This document shows positions 44,590-53,154 of a DNA stretch of 64,000 nt, piece after piece. The position numbers and the translations under genes are program-made. The stretch covers positions 3,039,501-3,103,500 of the forward strand of contig NZ_CP120368.1 of the NCBI RefSeq assembly GCF_029892045.1. Direction: 5' to 3'. Below the pieces are notes generated by a model, which did not search any database, had not been told where the DNA came from, and was given only the letters and a program-made list of their open reading frames with translations. Source of the DNA: Sinorhizobium numidicum. GTDB taxonomy: Bacteria > Pseudomonadota > Alphaproteobacteria > Rhizobiales > Rhizobiaceae. The stretch's first letter is position 1, and each line of letters opens with the position of its first letter.

Positions 44590-44839
44590 CTCCCCTCGCC
44601 TCATCGGCCGCAAGGAGGCGGCAACATACTGCGGCATCTCTCCCACCTGCTCTATGTGGGTGGCGACGCACAAGATGCCGCCGGCTATACCTGGCACGCG
44701 CAAGTGGGACAAACGGGCAATTGACGCGAAGTTGGACGAGATAAGTGGACTTGCGACTCACGAACCCGCGAAAGAAACCGGTTTGCAGAAATGGAGGCGT
44801 GAGCGCGACGTGCGGCGAGCAGCACGAGAAGCGCGTTGA
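44582..44839 (+). CDS. HTH/AlpA-like DNA-binding protein
   Basis: 85 residues from ATG at 44582. LIGRKEAATYCGISPTCSMW and PGTRKWDKRAIDAKLDEISG match the small 'HTH plus PGTRxWD' proteins that sit right before tyrosine integrases in many rhizobial prophages, where they may act as excisionase. Here no integrase follows. It is the last of the chain. Confidence 0.65.
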   Translation: MNDSPRLIGRKEAATYCGISPTCSMWVATHKMPPAIPGTRKWDKRAIDAKLDEISGLATHEPAKETGLQKWRRERDVRRAAREAR

Positions 44840-44938
44840 CCGCAACCAACTGTGGAATTCAACACCACAGACGCTTCCCTGCCCCGCTCAACCATGCTTT
44901 GTTGCGGCGGGGGCAAAGTTCTTCTTAGAGGGGCAATA

Positions 44939-45271
44939 ATGAAAATCCGTCTAATCGTGCTGGCGTCCGCGCTGGCCGTAGCTTCTTGCGCGAAACGTCC
45001 TGACGCTATCGTGCCAGTCGATATTCCGATGGCGGCATATAGCAACCAGAGTTGCGAAGGGTTGGCGCAAGAGCTGCTGAAAGAGCAAAACAATCTCGCG
45101 GCCGTTTCAAAGCAACAGAACCAGGCCGCGACGGGCGACGCAATCGGCGTATTCTTGGTCGGAGTACCTGCTTCCAGCACGCTCGGCGGCGACAAGGAGG
45201 GGCAAGTCGCGGTGTCCAAGGGCAAGGTCAATGCGATTGAATCGTCGATCAAGAGCAAGGGCTGCAAGTAG
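44939..45271 (+). CDS. small lipoprotein
   Basis: 110 residues from ATG at 44939 (MKIRLIVLASALAVASC). Lipobox ASC (Cys17) followed by AKRPD. The mature part has SNQSCEGLAQELLKEQNNLA and helical KQQNQAATGDA, with two cysteines. Similar small lipoproteins occur in rhizobial prophages as accessory (lysogenic conversion) genes. Outer or inner membrane location cannot be told; Asp is not at +2. Confidence 0.65.
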   Translation: MKIRLIVLASALAVASCAKRPDAIVPVDIPMAAYSNQSCEGLAQELLKEQNNLAAVSKQQNQAATGDAIGVFLVGVPASSTLGGDKEGQVAVSKGKVNAIESSIKSKGCK

Positions 45272-45310
45272 CAGCCTCTCTGGTTTCTACCCTCCAATTT
45301 GGAAGAACTT

Positions 45311-46933
45311 ATGACCTTCAAATTCTCCGTTCCGTACCAGGATGGGCAGAAAGAATTTGCCGTTGAACCGGGAAACGCGATCATATTTGTGGGCGCCAAT
45401 GGAGGCGGAAAGACCCGTTTGGCCGTTCAAATTGAGACTAACTTAGGTCTTGATGCGCACCGGATATCGGCTCATCGCGCGCTGAACTTGAATCCGGACG
45501 TAGCAAAAATCGGAGAGAAGAAGGCGAGGATGGGCCTTCGCACAGGCAATGCTAGCGAGAATGCAGATTTACGGCACAGAGCACCGAATCGTTGGGGTGG
45601 TCAAAAGGGTGCCGTGAGACTTCTGGATGACTTCGATTTTCTGCTTCAAGTGTTGTTTGCTGAGCAAGCAAATACCTCCCTCAAAGCGTACAACCAACAC
45701 AAGCCGGGTGCAGGTCAAACCAAGGAAGAATTTCAGCTTACCAAGTTTGACTTGTTGTCAGACATTTGGTCTCGGCTGCTACCGCATCGAGTACTGCATA
45801 TTTCTGGCGACGATATCCTAGTTTCATTGCCGACGTCTGACCTCAAGTACAATGCATCAGAAATGAGCGACGGTGAGCGTGCAATCTTCTACATGATTGG
45901 CCAGACGCTCGTGGCGGAGCCGAATCAAGTATTGATTATTGATGAACCCGAGCTCCACGTTCACCGCTCAATTATGTCCAAACTCTGGGATGAGTTGGAG
46001 GCTGCTCGGCCAGATTGCGCATTTATATTCATCACGCACGACCTTGAGTTTGCTGCTGCGCGCGCGGCGCGGAAATACGTGATCCGCGATTACGAACCCA
46101 CTCCACGATGGACAATCGATGAGGTGCCGGCCGACACCGGCTTTGACGAAGATCTTGCAACCCTGATCTTGGGCAGTCGGAGGCCAATATTGTTCGTGGA
46201 GGGCGGCCGTTCCAGCCTCGATTTGCCATTGTATCGATGCTGCTACCCTGAATGGACTGTCGTACCTCGGTCATCCTGCACCGAGGTTATACACGCAGTG
46301 GTGACCATGCGAGCGAACGAAGAGCTAACCCGCATCACTTGCTGTGGTATCGTCGATGCCGATGATTACAGTGATGAAGATAAGAAATACCTGTCTGAGC
46401 TTGGAATAGAAACGCTTCCAGTTTCCGAAATAGAAAACCTGGTCCTTCTGCCAACGATCAGCCGTGCCATAGCGGAGGCGGATGGCTATCGCGATGCCGA
46501 ATTGGAAAAGCGACTCGGTGAATTAGCTGAGAACATCTTCCAGAGCATCGACTCAGATGAAAAAATCGAAGCAGTTGCCGTTCGGTATGCAAAGCGGCGT
46601 ATCGATAGAATGCTGAAGAAAGTCGATCTGAGCAAAGCAAAGACCATCGAACAGCTTGAGGATGAACTCACGGAGAGGATCGGAGAACTGAATATCCGGA
46701 CTTTAGCTGAACGCTTGAAGCACCAAATTCACGAGGCTATCCGAAATCGTGATCTACCCGGGCTTCTTGCGCACTACGATAACAAGGGTTTGATGAACCT
46801 CGCCGCTACGAAGCTCAAGTCAACCCGGCTGACAGACTTCGAAAGCTGGCTCACTCGCACGCTTCGAAACAAGACCGCTCCAAACGTGGTGAACGCCATA
46901 TCGAACTATCTGCCCAAGATCATCCCTTCGTGA
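45311..46933 (+). CDS. AAA ATPase-DUF4435 (TOPRIM-like) fusion, PARIS-like candidate
   Basis: 540 residues. N-terminal ABC/AAA-type ATPase: Walker A GANGGGKT at 28-35, signature MSDGER at 185-190, Walker B LIIDEPELH at 208-216, H-loop ITHD. The second part begins ILFVEGGRSSLD (Glu297) and has CGIVDADDYSDEDK (Asp349/351/352), the E and DxD of a TOPRIM/OLD-like nuclease as in DUF4435. This is the content of AriA plus AriB of the PARIS anti-phage system, here in one chain. It is AT-rich compared with its neighbours and stands where the prophage integrase would be. Function is inferred from domains. Confidence 0.7.
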   Translation: MTFKFSVPYQDGQKEFAVEPGNAIIFVGANGGGKTRLAVQIETNLGLDAHRISAHRALNLNPDVAKIGEKKARMGLRTGNASENADLRHRAPNRWGGQKGAVRLLDDFDFLLQVLFAEQANTSLKAYNQHKPGAGQTKEEFQLTKFDLLSDIWSRLLPHRVLHISGDDILVSLPTSDLKYNASEMSDGERAIFYMIGQTLVAEPNQVLIIDEPELHVHRSIMSKLWDELEAARPDCAFIFITHDLEFAAARAARKYVIRDYEPTPRWTIDEVPADTGFDEDLATLILGSRRPILFVEGGRSSLDLPLYRCCYPEWTVVPRSSCTEVIHAVVTMRANEELTRITCCGIVDADDYSDEDKKYLSELGIETLPVSEIENLVLLPTISRAIAEADGYRDAELEKRLGELAENIFQSIDSDEKIEAVAVRYAKRRIDRMLKKVDLSKAKTIEQLEDELTERIGELNIRTLAERLKHQIHEAIRNRDLPGLLAHYDNKGLMNLAATKLKSTRLTDFESWLTRTLRNKTAPNVVNAISNYLPKIIPS

Positions 46934-46981
46934 CAATCATGATGATCTGTGGCACGTCCCCTCTCACTATAAGTTCGGCGC

Positions 46982-47956
46982 TCAGTCGAGTTCAAAAACA
47001 GTCGCATCATCCGCCCGTTCCCTGATCCCCTTGAACGACGGATGCCGCAGCTTTCCGTCTTCCGTCCACGCGCGATATTCGACCTCGGCGACGAGCAACG
47101 GTTCGGTGAAAACGGCGCCCTTGCGCTGGAGGTTCACCGCCGGCGTTTTCGTCGCCATTCCTTCGAGCAAATTGCGCAGCTCGCGCGACAGTTCGCTTGA
47201 CCAACCCGTACCGCAGCCGCCGACATAGACGAGATCGCCGCCTCTCCTCGCCCCCAGCAGGAGCCGGCCGAGCGCACCGGGCACGGTCGACGGCTCGAAG
47301 CCAACGATCACGAAGGTGTCGCGCCGCCTACAGGTGATCTTCTGCCACCAGTCGCCCCGACCGCTGCGGTAGGGCTTTCCCCGATGCTTGGCGATGATGC
47401 CTTCTATGCCATGCGCGCAGGCGGCGCGGAGGAAGTCTTCGCCGTCCGCCTCCACTTCCTCAGAAAACCGAATTGTTCCTTCCTGGCCGGCGACGAGTGG
47501 TTGCAGCAGCCGGCGACGCTCTCGCAGCGGCAGTCGGCGCAGGTCGCGGCCATCGAGATAGAGGAGATCGAACGCGTAGAAGACAATAGCGCCCGCTTCA
47601 TAGGACGATGGCAGACGCCCAAGGGCGCGCTGCAGCATGCCGAAATCGGATCGCCCCTTCTCATCGAGCACGACGGCCTCGCCGTCGATGACCGCCGTGT
47701 TCACGGCAAGCCGCCGCGCATCGTCGGCGATCGTCGGAAAGCGATCCCTCCAGTCGTAGCCGCCGCGTGTGATTATCCGTATTCTGTTCGGCTCGATATG
47801 GACGGCAAGCCGGTAGCCATCCCACTTCACCTCAAAGGCCCAATCCGGTCCCCGAGGCGGCTTATCGACTAGCAGCGCCAAGCACGGCTCGACACGATCC
47901 GGCATCGGGTCCGGTGGAGGGGCGTCACGCGGTGTTTTCGTGGTTATTCTGGCCAT
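46982..47956 (-). CDS. ATP-dependent DNA ligase, LigD-type
   Basis: 324 residues. The adenylation motif is FEVKWDGYRL (KWDG lysine at about residue 44), then DGEAVVLDE and EGIIAKHRGKPYRSGRGDWWQKI, ending with the OB fold (VGFEPSTVPGALGRLLLGA). It is the ligase domain alone, without the polymerase or nuclease domains of full LigD. Such ligases join breaks in non-homologous end joining with Ku; no ku gene is in the window. It faces the ATPase gene (47 bp apart). Confidence 0.92.
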   Translation of the reverse strand: MARITTKTPRDAPPPDPMPDRVEPCLALLVDKPPRGPDWAFEVKWDGYRLAVHIEPNRIRIITRGGYDWRDRFPTIADDARRLAVNTAVIDGEAVVLDEKGRSDFGMLQRALGRLPSSYEAGAIVFYAFDLLYLDGRDLRRLPLRERRRLLQPLVAGQEGTIRFSEEVEADGEDFLRAACAHGIEGIIAKHRGKPYRSGRGDWWQKITCRRRDTFVIVGFEPSTVPGALGRLLLGARRGGDLVYVGGCGTGWSSELSRELRNLLEGMATKTPAVNLQRKGAVFTEPLLVAEVEYRAWTEDGKLRHPSFKGIRERADDATVFELD

Positions 47957-48029
47957 GCGACCGTTAACGCACGAGCGGCAGATAAAAGAGCACCACGTCG
48001 GTAAATAATTTTGCTCAGCCTACGTTGGC

Positions 48030-48422
48030 TCAAACATGAACCGGTTTAAAAGTAGCTGTCAGAGCGCGAAATATTTCGCGAGCGATAAGGTGCGTGGCGG
48101 CTGTGCGTGGGCCAGCGGGTTGTCGCGCAAAATCCTCAAGAGCCATCTCCGGAATTGCCCAGATAGCGTTGGTGATGAGCCCGATCACCTCGTCTTGGTG
48201 CGCCTCCGCTGAATTCCGGCGGAATTGATAGTGACGCCCCACCCGCATAAAGACGTGAATGGCAATTGCACCCGCGCCGCGACGATCGGGCGGTTCCGAT
48301 TTTCGGCCCGACAGCAGCGTTCGCCGCAAGCCGTCGTCGATTTCCAACAGAGCAATGTGGATCGCTGATGCATTCAGTTCTCGCGGCAATTTCCTGCCTC
48401 CGCTGAGGTTCGCGTTTTCCAA
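48030..48422 (-). CDS. hypothetical protein
   Basis: 130 basic residues with no recognised domain (MENANLSGGRKLPRELNASA start; GRHYQFRRNSAEAHQDEVIG mid). No signal or membrane segment. Independent support for coding is weak: only the open frame and codon use. Confidence 0.4.
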   Translation of the reverse strand: MENANLSGGRKLPRELNASAIHIALLEIDDGLRRTLLSGRKSEPPDRRGAGAIAIHVFMRVGRHYQFRRNSAEAHQDEVIGLITNAIWAIPEMALEDFARQPAGPRTAATHLIAREIFRALTATFKPVHV

Positions 48423-48616
48423 GCCTGTTAAACGCCTTGGCGCTTCAGAGGGTCCCTGCCGGCTGCAGACATTCGGCCTGCTATACGATCAAATTGACGC
48501 CATTGACTCCCTGAATGATGAGAACATAATAAGAACATTCACCGGCGCTGCGGCGCGCCACATCCGAAACTTAGGGGGACCGGACATCCGCTCATGCGGC
48601 ATTTGAAAGGTGCGCC

Positions 48617-49069
48617 ATGCGAACATTTGAAGATGAAATCACAAACCTGATCGCGGTCGACTTTGCCGTTCTCAAGCCCTTTCAAAGGCGGGCCATCGCC
48701 GGGCTCGATCAATATGGCCGCACGATCGAGGTTCGCGGCATCGAGGACATGGCGACGAAGATAGCCGCCTCTTTCGCGCCCTTTGCCATCTGGGATGGCG
48801 ATCAGGTGCTGCGCTATCCGGCGATGACACCGCTCATCACGCAAACACTACATGCGATCCCGATCGAGCTGCGGCGCGAAGCCTGCGCCAGGGACCGGCT
48901 AAAGGCATCGGCCGCGCGCGACCGCATCGCCAGGCTGATATCGTCGGCGCTGCTCGGCCGCTATCGCTTCGAGCCGCTGAGCCGCACCAGCGCGGCATGC
49001 TACATCGACTGGGAAGCAGCCTTCGAGGCGCAGTTCGGCAGCGACGGCAAGAAGGTTGTCGGAGATTGA
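48617..49069 (+). CDS. hypothetical protein
   Basis: 150 residues starting [20 protein letters not shown] after AAAGGTG. Mixed alpha/beta look ([20 protein letters not shown]), C-terminus basic (DGKKVVGD). I do not recognise the family. Directly followed by two further small genes on this strand; the three may form a transcript with the SRAP gene. Confidence 0.55.
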   Translation: MRTFEDEITNLIAVDFAVLKPFQRRAIAGLDQYGRTIEVRGIEDMATKIAASFAPFAIWDGDQVLRYPAMTPLITQTLHAIPIELRREACARDRLKASAARDRIARLISSALLGRYRFEPLSRTSAACYIDWEAAFEAQFGSDGKKVVGD

Positions 49070-49112
49070 CGCGGATCCGTTACGCCATAGCTTTCGCGAT
49101 GGAGGACCGAAT

Positions 49113-49325
49113 ATGAGTGACGAGAATGGCGCCAAGCCGCACTTTGAAGGCGGCCCCTATCTTCACTACTGCGAGCATCCTGGCTGCAACAAGTGGGGCG
49201 GCTTCGGCTTTGCGACCGGGAAGGCCAAGCCGAACTGGTTCTGTTTCGAGCACCGGCCGGAGTGGAAACCGCGCGATGCGACGTCAGCGGGTGGTCGTCT
49301 AAACAATGAACACTTGAACAGCTAA
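49113..49325 (+). CDS. small Cys/His-rich (zinc-ribbon-like) protein
   Basis: 70 residues from ATG at 49113 (MSDENGAKPHFEGG). HYCEHPGCNKWGGFGF and WFCFEHRPEW give a C-x4-C ... C-x2-H pattern, similar to the N-terminus of the J-domain protein at 9689 (CQWDGC...FCFEH). It may bind zinc. Function unknown; upstream of the SRAP gene. Confidence 0.6.
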   Translation: MSDENGAKPHFEGGPYLHYCEHPGCNKWGGFGFATGKAKPNWFCFEHRPEWKPRDATSAGGRLNNEHLNS

Positions 49326-49365
49326 CGCCGGCGGCACGAACTTGTTTGGGTGAGAGAGGGAACAT

Positions 49366-50076
49366 ATGTGCGGACGTATCTATATCAAGACCAATCTGGA
49401 CGGACTGTTGCGCGAGTTCTCTTTCGCGCAGCGCCAAGGCGTCGAAGGGCTGGCGAACCAGTTCCCGCGCTACAACGGCGCGCCATCGCTCGATTATCCG
49501 ATCATCATCCGCGATGTGATCCGGGAGCCGAACCTCTTCGGCCCGGTCTTCGTCAGCGCCCGATGGGGCCTCATCCCACGCTGGATCAAGGGGAAACCCA
49601 ACCGGCCGCCACCGGTCAACGCCCGCTGCGAGGGCATCTCAACCAGCGGCATGTTCAAGGACGCCTACCGCGTGCGGCGTTGTCTCATACCGATCGATGG
49701 TTTCTTCGAATGGAAGGACATCTATGGCACGGGCAAGAACAAGCAGCCCTACGCCATCGCCATGAAATCCGGTGAGCCGTTTGCGCTGGCCGGCATTTGG
49801 GACACCTGGCGCAACCCGGAGACGGATGAGGATATCCGCACCTTCTGCGTCATCACCTGCCCGCCGAACGAAATGATGGCGACAATCCACGACCGGATGC
49901 CAGTGATCCTGCAGCGCGAGGATTACGCGCGCTGGCTTTCGCCGGAGCCGGACCCGTTCGATCTGATGAAGCCGTTTCCGGCCGAGTTGATGACGATGTG
50001 GCCGATCGATCGGAAGGTCGGCTCGCCGAAGAACGACACGCCCGATATCCTCGATCCGACCGAACCTGTTGCATGA
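49366..50076 (+). CDS. SRAP-family protein (YedK/HMCES-like)
   Basis: 236-residue SOS response-associated peptidase fold. The mature catalytic N-terminus Cys2 (MCGRIY) is intact, with ARWGLIPRWIKG, NARCEGI, GFFEWK (Glu) and IHDRMPVIL (His). The family forms a DNA-protein crosslink at abasic sites in single-stranded DNA to shield them. Full length. No LexA box was identified upstream. Near the LigD-type ligase; both are DNA-repair functions. Confidence 0.94.
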   Translation: MCGRIYIKTNLDGLLREFSFAQRQGVEGLANQFPRYNGAPSLDYPIIIRDVIREPNLFGPVFVSARWGLIPRWIKGKPNRPPPVNARCEGISTSGMFKDAYRVRRCLIPIDGFFEWKDIYGTGKNKQPYAIAMKSGEPFALAGIWDTWRNPETDEDIRTFCVITCPPNEMMATIHDRMPVILQREDYARWLSPEPDPFDLMKPFPAELMTMWPIDRKVGSPKNDTPDILDPTEPVA

Positions 50077-50171
50077 GTGTTCGCGAACCGATGGTCACGT
50101 GGAACCAAAACGCGCAGCTTAAGTTAACTTGATGCCGAGCAATTCGGCGTTCAGGTCCCCCAACCTGTCAG

Positions 50172-50213
50172 GAGTGCCCGTTCCAGTCCCCCTGCGCGGG
50201 CACTCGCATTTTT
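50172..50213 (+). terminator. rho-independent terminator after the SRAP gene
   Basis: Perfect 9-bp arms GAGTGCCCG (50172-50180) and CGGGCACTC (50197-50205), then GCATTTTT. Confidence 0.75.
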
Positions 50214-50231
50214 AAAGCCGCCTCGCCGCCC

Positions 50232-50405
50232 CTATTTCTTGCCGAGATATTCCATCACCTTGTCTCGGTTCGGCCCGGCCTCGCGAATTGCTTGAAGAGC
50301 CTTCTGCCTCGTCACCTTCGCCGTCCTCATGAGGTAGGCCACCTCGTGCTCCTGTTCGGACACCAGCTCGCGATCACGGCCTTTCTTCTTCGGATTATCC
50401 GCCAT
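50232..50405 (-). CDS. DUF3606 domain protein, copy 2
   Basis: 57 residues from ATG at 50405 (MADNPKKKGRDRELVSEQEH), then EVAYLMRTAKVTRQKALQAIREAG: paralogue of the protein at 41321-41503, with the same MAD start and helix pair. Ends KVMEYLGKK. Minus strand, facing the SRAP terminator. Function unknown. Confidence 0.75.
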   Translation of the reverse strand: MADNPKKKGRDRELVSEQEHEVAYLMRTAKVTRQKALQAIREAGPNRDKVMEYLGKK

Positions 50406-50417
50406 GCTCTCCTCCAT

Positions 50418-50749
50418 GAATGAACAATGAAGGATAGAGGCGATTTACGTCGCGGCAAGATGACCACCCCAGTCTCACCCTAATGGTTCCCTACTCGTGC
50501 CGGACCTCAAACTACAACTTCCGACAGTAAAGCGGCGCTCACTATTAAAACGTAGGGTAGTTTTTGGGTGCGCTAGCGTGATAGCTAGGTGACGTTCGTG
50601 AGCGTGACTGAAAGGATTGTCAGGCTCGGTGAACTATCGATGCCAGCAGACGACCACGCCGCACCCCTTTTTGGACGACCTGACGCCGGCTCAACAGAGA
50701 AGCCGGGGTCCGCCTTACCCAATCCAACCGCGCAACAGTGGAGATCGTC
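50418..50749. other. stretch with no supported gene
   Basis: About 330 bp between the second DUF3606 gene and the next gene. I see nothing beyond upstream sequence of both. Confidence 0.5.
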
Positions 50750-51196
50750 ATGACAGAAAACTCTAAGATTCCTCCGGCCAAGAGGACAATCGAAGATCCC
50801 CCCGAATACGCGGCCGCCTCCGGCGAAGCCACTTGGTCTGGCAGGGGTAAGGCTGCCGAGGCAGAATCTCAAGAAGGTCTTCGGGGCCAGCTTAAATGGA
50901 ATGAGCAGCGTAGCGGCGAGACCGAAGCCGCTCCTTCCAGCTCGGATGCGGTCACCCAACCCAATTCGCCTCATGCCAGCGAAGCCACCATGCGATATAA
51001 CCCACGTGACAGCGCCGAGGATCGGGCTCAAGAAGATCCCCCGGTTGCAGGTGATCCGATTAACCAGGCGGACCCGGCGGCTGGACAAAGCAGAGCGACG
51101 TCCGATGACCACCATCCGTCCACTAAGTTTGAAGCGGTCACCTCCGAGGCAGGTCATGTTGCCAGCGGCGGGATTGGTGGCATTAAGAATACGTAG
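50750..51196 (+). CDS. hypothetical disordered protein
   Basis: 148 residues from ATG at 50750 (MTENSKIPPAKRTIEDPPEY). Rich in Pro, Glu, Ser, Ala and Gly with no hydrophobic core (ETEAAPSSSDAVTQPNSPHA); probably disordered and soluble. Similar low-complexity proteins are common in rhizobial plasmids and stress loci. The 286-codon frame on the opposite strand is judged a shadow. Confidence 0.55.
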   Translation: MTENSKIPPAKRTIEDPPEYAAASGEATWSGRGKAAEAESQEGLRGQLKWNEQRSGETEAAPSSSDAVTQPNSPHASEATMRYNPRDSAEDRAQEDPPVAGDPINQADPAAGQSRATSDDHHPSTKFEAVTSEAGHVASGGIGGIKNT

Positions 51197-51443
51197 AGCG
51201 CCGCGCTGATTGCGCGATTGTCCCTGGGAAGGGAGCATCCGGTAGCGCGAAACGGAAGTCAGGCGCCTTTTAGCCGTCCTCCTGGGAACCAGAACGAAGC
51301 GAAAGGTTGGGCATTGCGCAGGGTAGTGCGCAATAACCCGCCCTCCTCCACGAGGTGGCGTGTTTGCTAGGGGGTCTATCGCCCGGGAAGCGAATAGGCG
51401 GCAGTTCAGTGGCGACCAATATTGAAGGACAAGCGAGGAAATC

Positions 51444-52100
51444 ATGACAAACGTCGATCAAATTGGCGCATCCGGCAATCACCTGCTTCTGATGGCGGGT
51501 CTTTCTAAGGATGATGTCGAATGCGTGACAATGACAGACCTTTGGATTCAAAGCGTTTTCCGCGCGACGCTTGCACGGCAGGGCTGGAGCGATGACAAGA
51601 TATACGATCCTGCGATGCAGCAAAGCGATGAATACATCGCTACTCTGATGGCCTCTATCGCGGAAGATACGCGGTGGACATCAGTAATGGACTCCCCTCA
51701 GAAGTTCTCTGGAGAATGCAATAATCAAACTGCGGTGCAATTGTTGGAATTCTGGCTTGGGACGCTGGGGGAACCACTCGCCTATGTTTCAAGCACAATA
51801 CACTCTGCTGGACCAGAAACCTATTCCGTTGGTGATCGTTTTTGGAAGAACAGCCGGAACAATTGCTTCGGGATGTCTGCTGCCATAAAGCCCGGCCCAA
51901 TTCAGTACGCCTATACGGCTATGTCACTGTCGAACCCGATTGGAAACTGGACGGAGCTATTTAGCCCCTCTACTAATACAATTCAGGCAACATGCATTCA
52001 GATCACCATCGATCCAATCCTTTTTTCCGAACTGCGGCAAGATGTGGAAGAGCAGCTCGGTGACCGTGTAAACGCGATCATGACAGCCCCGTACCCATAG
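51444..52100 (+). CDS. hypothetical protein at prophage edge
   Basis: 218 residues, AT-richer than its neighbours. Near the middle, FSGECNNQTAVQLLEFWLGT; C-terminal IQITIDPILFSELRQDVEEQL. No membrane segment. GAGGAAATC precedes the ATG. I do not recognise it; composition and place suggest a moron or accessory gene of the prophage. Confidence 0.6.
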   Translation: MTNVDQIGASGNHLLLMAGLSKDDVECVTMTDLWIQSVFRATLARQGWSDDKIYDPAMQQSDEYIATLMASIAEDTRWTSVMDSPQKFSGECNNQTAVQLLEFWLGTLGEPLAYVSSTIHSAGPETYSVGDRFWKNSRNNCFGMSAAIKPGPIQYAYTAMSLSNPIGNWTELFSPSTNTIQATCIQITIDPILFSELRQDVEEQLGDRVNAIMTAPYP

Positions 52101-52134
52101 GTTTCCCAGTCTTGCTCGAACAGTTTAGTTTTTG

Positions 52135-52473
52135 TTATGTTCTGGTTGAGCGGCTTGATCGTTGTTCGAAAACGCGGTCGAGCCTTTCGCTGATCGCATC
52201 TACTCGGCTGCCGACGCCCTCGATCGCGCGCATAATCTGCGCGGTTTGGGCTTCCATTCCCGCCTTCGTGGCGTAGGTCTCAGCGGCCCGCAGCTTGAAC
52301 CCTGCCAAGTCTTCGGCCACCTTGCTGGCCCGCTCCTCCGCCTCCCTAATCCGCCCCTCGGTGGATTTCTCGCCTTCCTTGACGCGGCTGTCGATCTTCC
52401 ACCAAATGCCCCATCCGGCGCCCGCCACTGTAAGGAAGAAGAGAACTGCCTTCATTATTTCTTCTGGGGTCAT
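52135..52473 (-). CDS. coiled-coil membrane protein of the lysis module
   Basis: 112 residues: one N-terminal membrane segment (IMKAVLFFLTVAGAGWGIWW) and a long charged helix (EGEKSTEGRIREAEERASKV onward, to about 110). It is a single-pass, spanin-like layout, but a true i-spanin partner was not found. Its start overlaps the holin stop by 4 bp. Probable lysis accessory. Confidence 0.65.
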   Translation of the reverse strand: MTPEEIMKAVLFFLTVAGAGWGIWWKIDSRVKEGEKSTEGRIREAEERASKVAEDLAGFKLRAAETYATKAGMEAQTAQIMRAIEGVGSRVDAISERLDRVFEQRSSRSTRT

Positions 52474-52856
52474 CGCCGCCCCCTAATAGCCGCAGCGATC
52501 GACTGGATGCCGGCTACGCCAGCGCCTGAACCAAACACCGCGGCAATGATCTGCGTGGCGTAAGGCTTCACGCTCGGCGGCAGGTCGGTAATATGGCCAG
52601 AGAACAGGAAGACGCTATCAAGGCATATCGCCCCGAGCCAGAAGCCGACGGGGGCGGCGAAGAGCGCCCACACGCACCAGAACACGCGAGACTGCATCGC
52701 CGCGGCGCGCGTCTCCGCTTCGGTGGCGATGTATTTGGCGATGACGTCGCCCGCGACTTTCTGCCGTTCCGTTTCGTTGTCGATCGACTTGTCGAGCGAC
52801 GTAAGGATGCGGTCGAGCGGGCCGTTTGTAGCCCATTTTAGTAAGAGGCTAAGCAT
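52470..52856 (-). CDS. phage holin (three-helix type)
   Basis: 128 residues. A charged N-terminal helix (TSLDKSIDNETERQKVAGDV) precedes hydrophobic spans (RVFWCVWALFAAPVGFWLGA, and QIIAAVFGSGAGVAGIQSIA). Same strand as and downstream of the lysozyme, as holin. The name is inferred from layout and context. Confidence 0.7.
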   Translation of the reverse strand: MLSLLLKWATNGPLDRILTSLDKSIDNETERQKVAGDVIAKYIATEAETRAAAMQSRVFWCVWALFAAPVGFWLGAICLDSVFLFSGHITDLPPSVKPYATQIIAAVFGSGAGVAGIQSIAAAIRGRR

Positions 52857-52907
52857 TGCACCTCGATGTAGGTTGTGCTGCTATCTGCACTCAACCTGAG
52901 TGCTGCT

Positions 52908-53144
52908 ATGTTCGATAGTGAAGAGATCGATATCCCCTGCCCCGAATGCGGCCACGAGGTCAGCAAGACGGTCGATTGGGTAAAAGAAAACGATGAACTC
53001 TCGTGCAGGAGATGCGGGAGCATCGTCGAGTTGGAGAACGAGAAACACTTTCTCATTATTGAGCACGTGACGCAGAGCATCACGAAACTCAGACGATCGC
53101 TCGCCAACTTTCCCAAGGACGCTCGAGGCACGCGGCCGCGGTGA
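52908..53144 (+). CDS. small zinc-ribbon protein, opposite to the lysis genes
   Basis: 78 residues from ATG at 52908. IPCPECGHEVSKTVDWVKEN with CRRCGS gives C-x2-C ... C-x2-C, a zinc ribbon, followed by a helix (VTQSITKLRRSLANF). It runs against the surrounding lysis genes, typical of a moron with its own promoter. No clear ribosome site, so the call is moderate. Confidence 0.5.
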   Translation: MFDSEEIDIPCPECGHEVSKTVDWVKENDELSCRRCGSIVELENEKHFLIIEHVTQSITKLRRSLANFPKDARGTRPR

Positions 53145-53154
53145 GATTTATCCG

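Noticed and set aside
50585..51445. 286-codon open frame on the minus strand
   Set aside because: Antisense to the disordered-protein gene at 50750; composition is Arg/Gly/Ser-rich as expected of a high-GC shadow, and no domain or ribosome site is seen.
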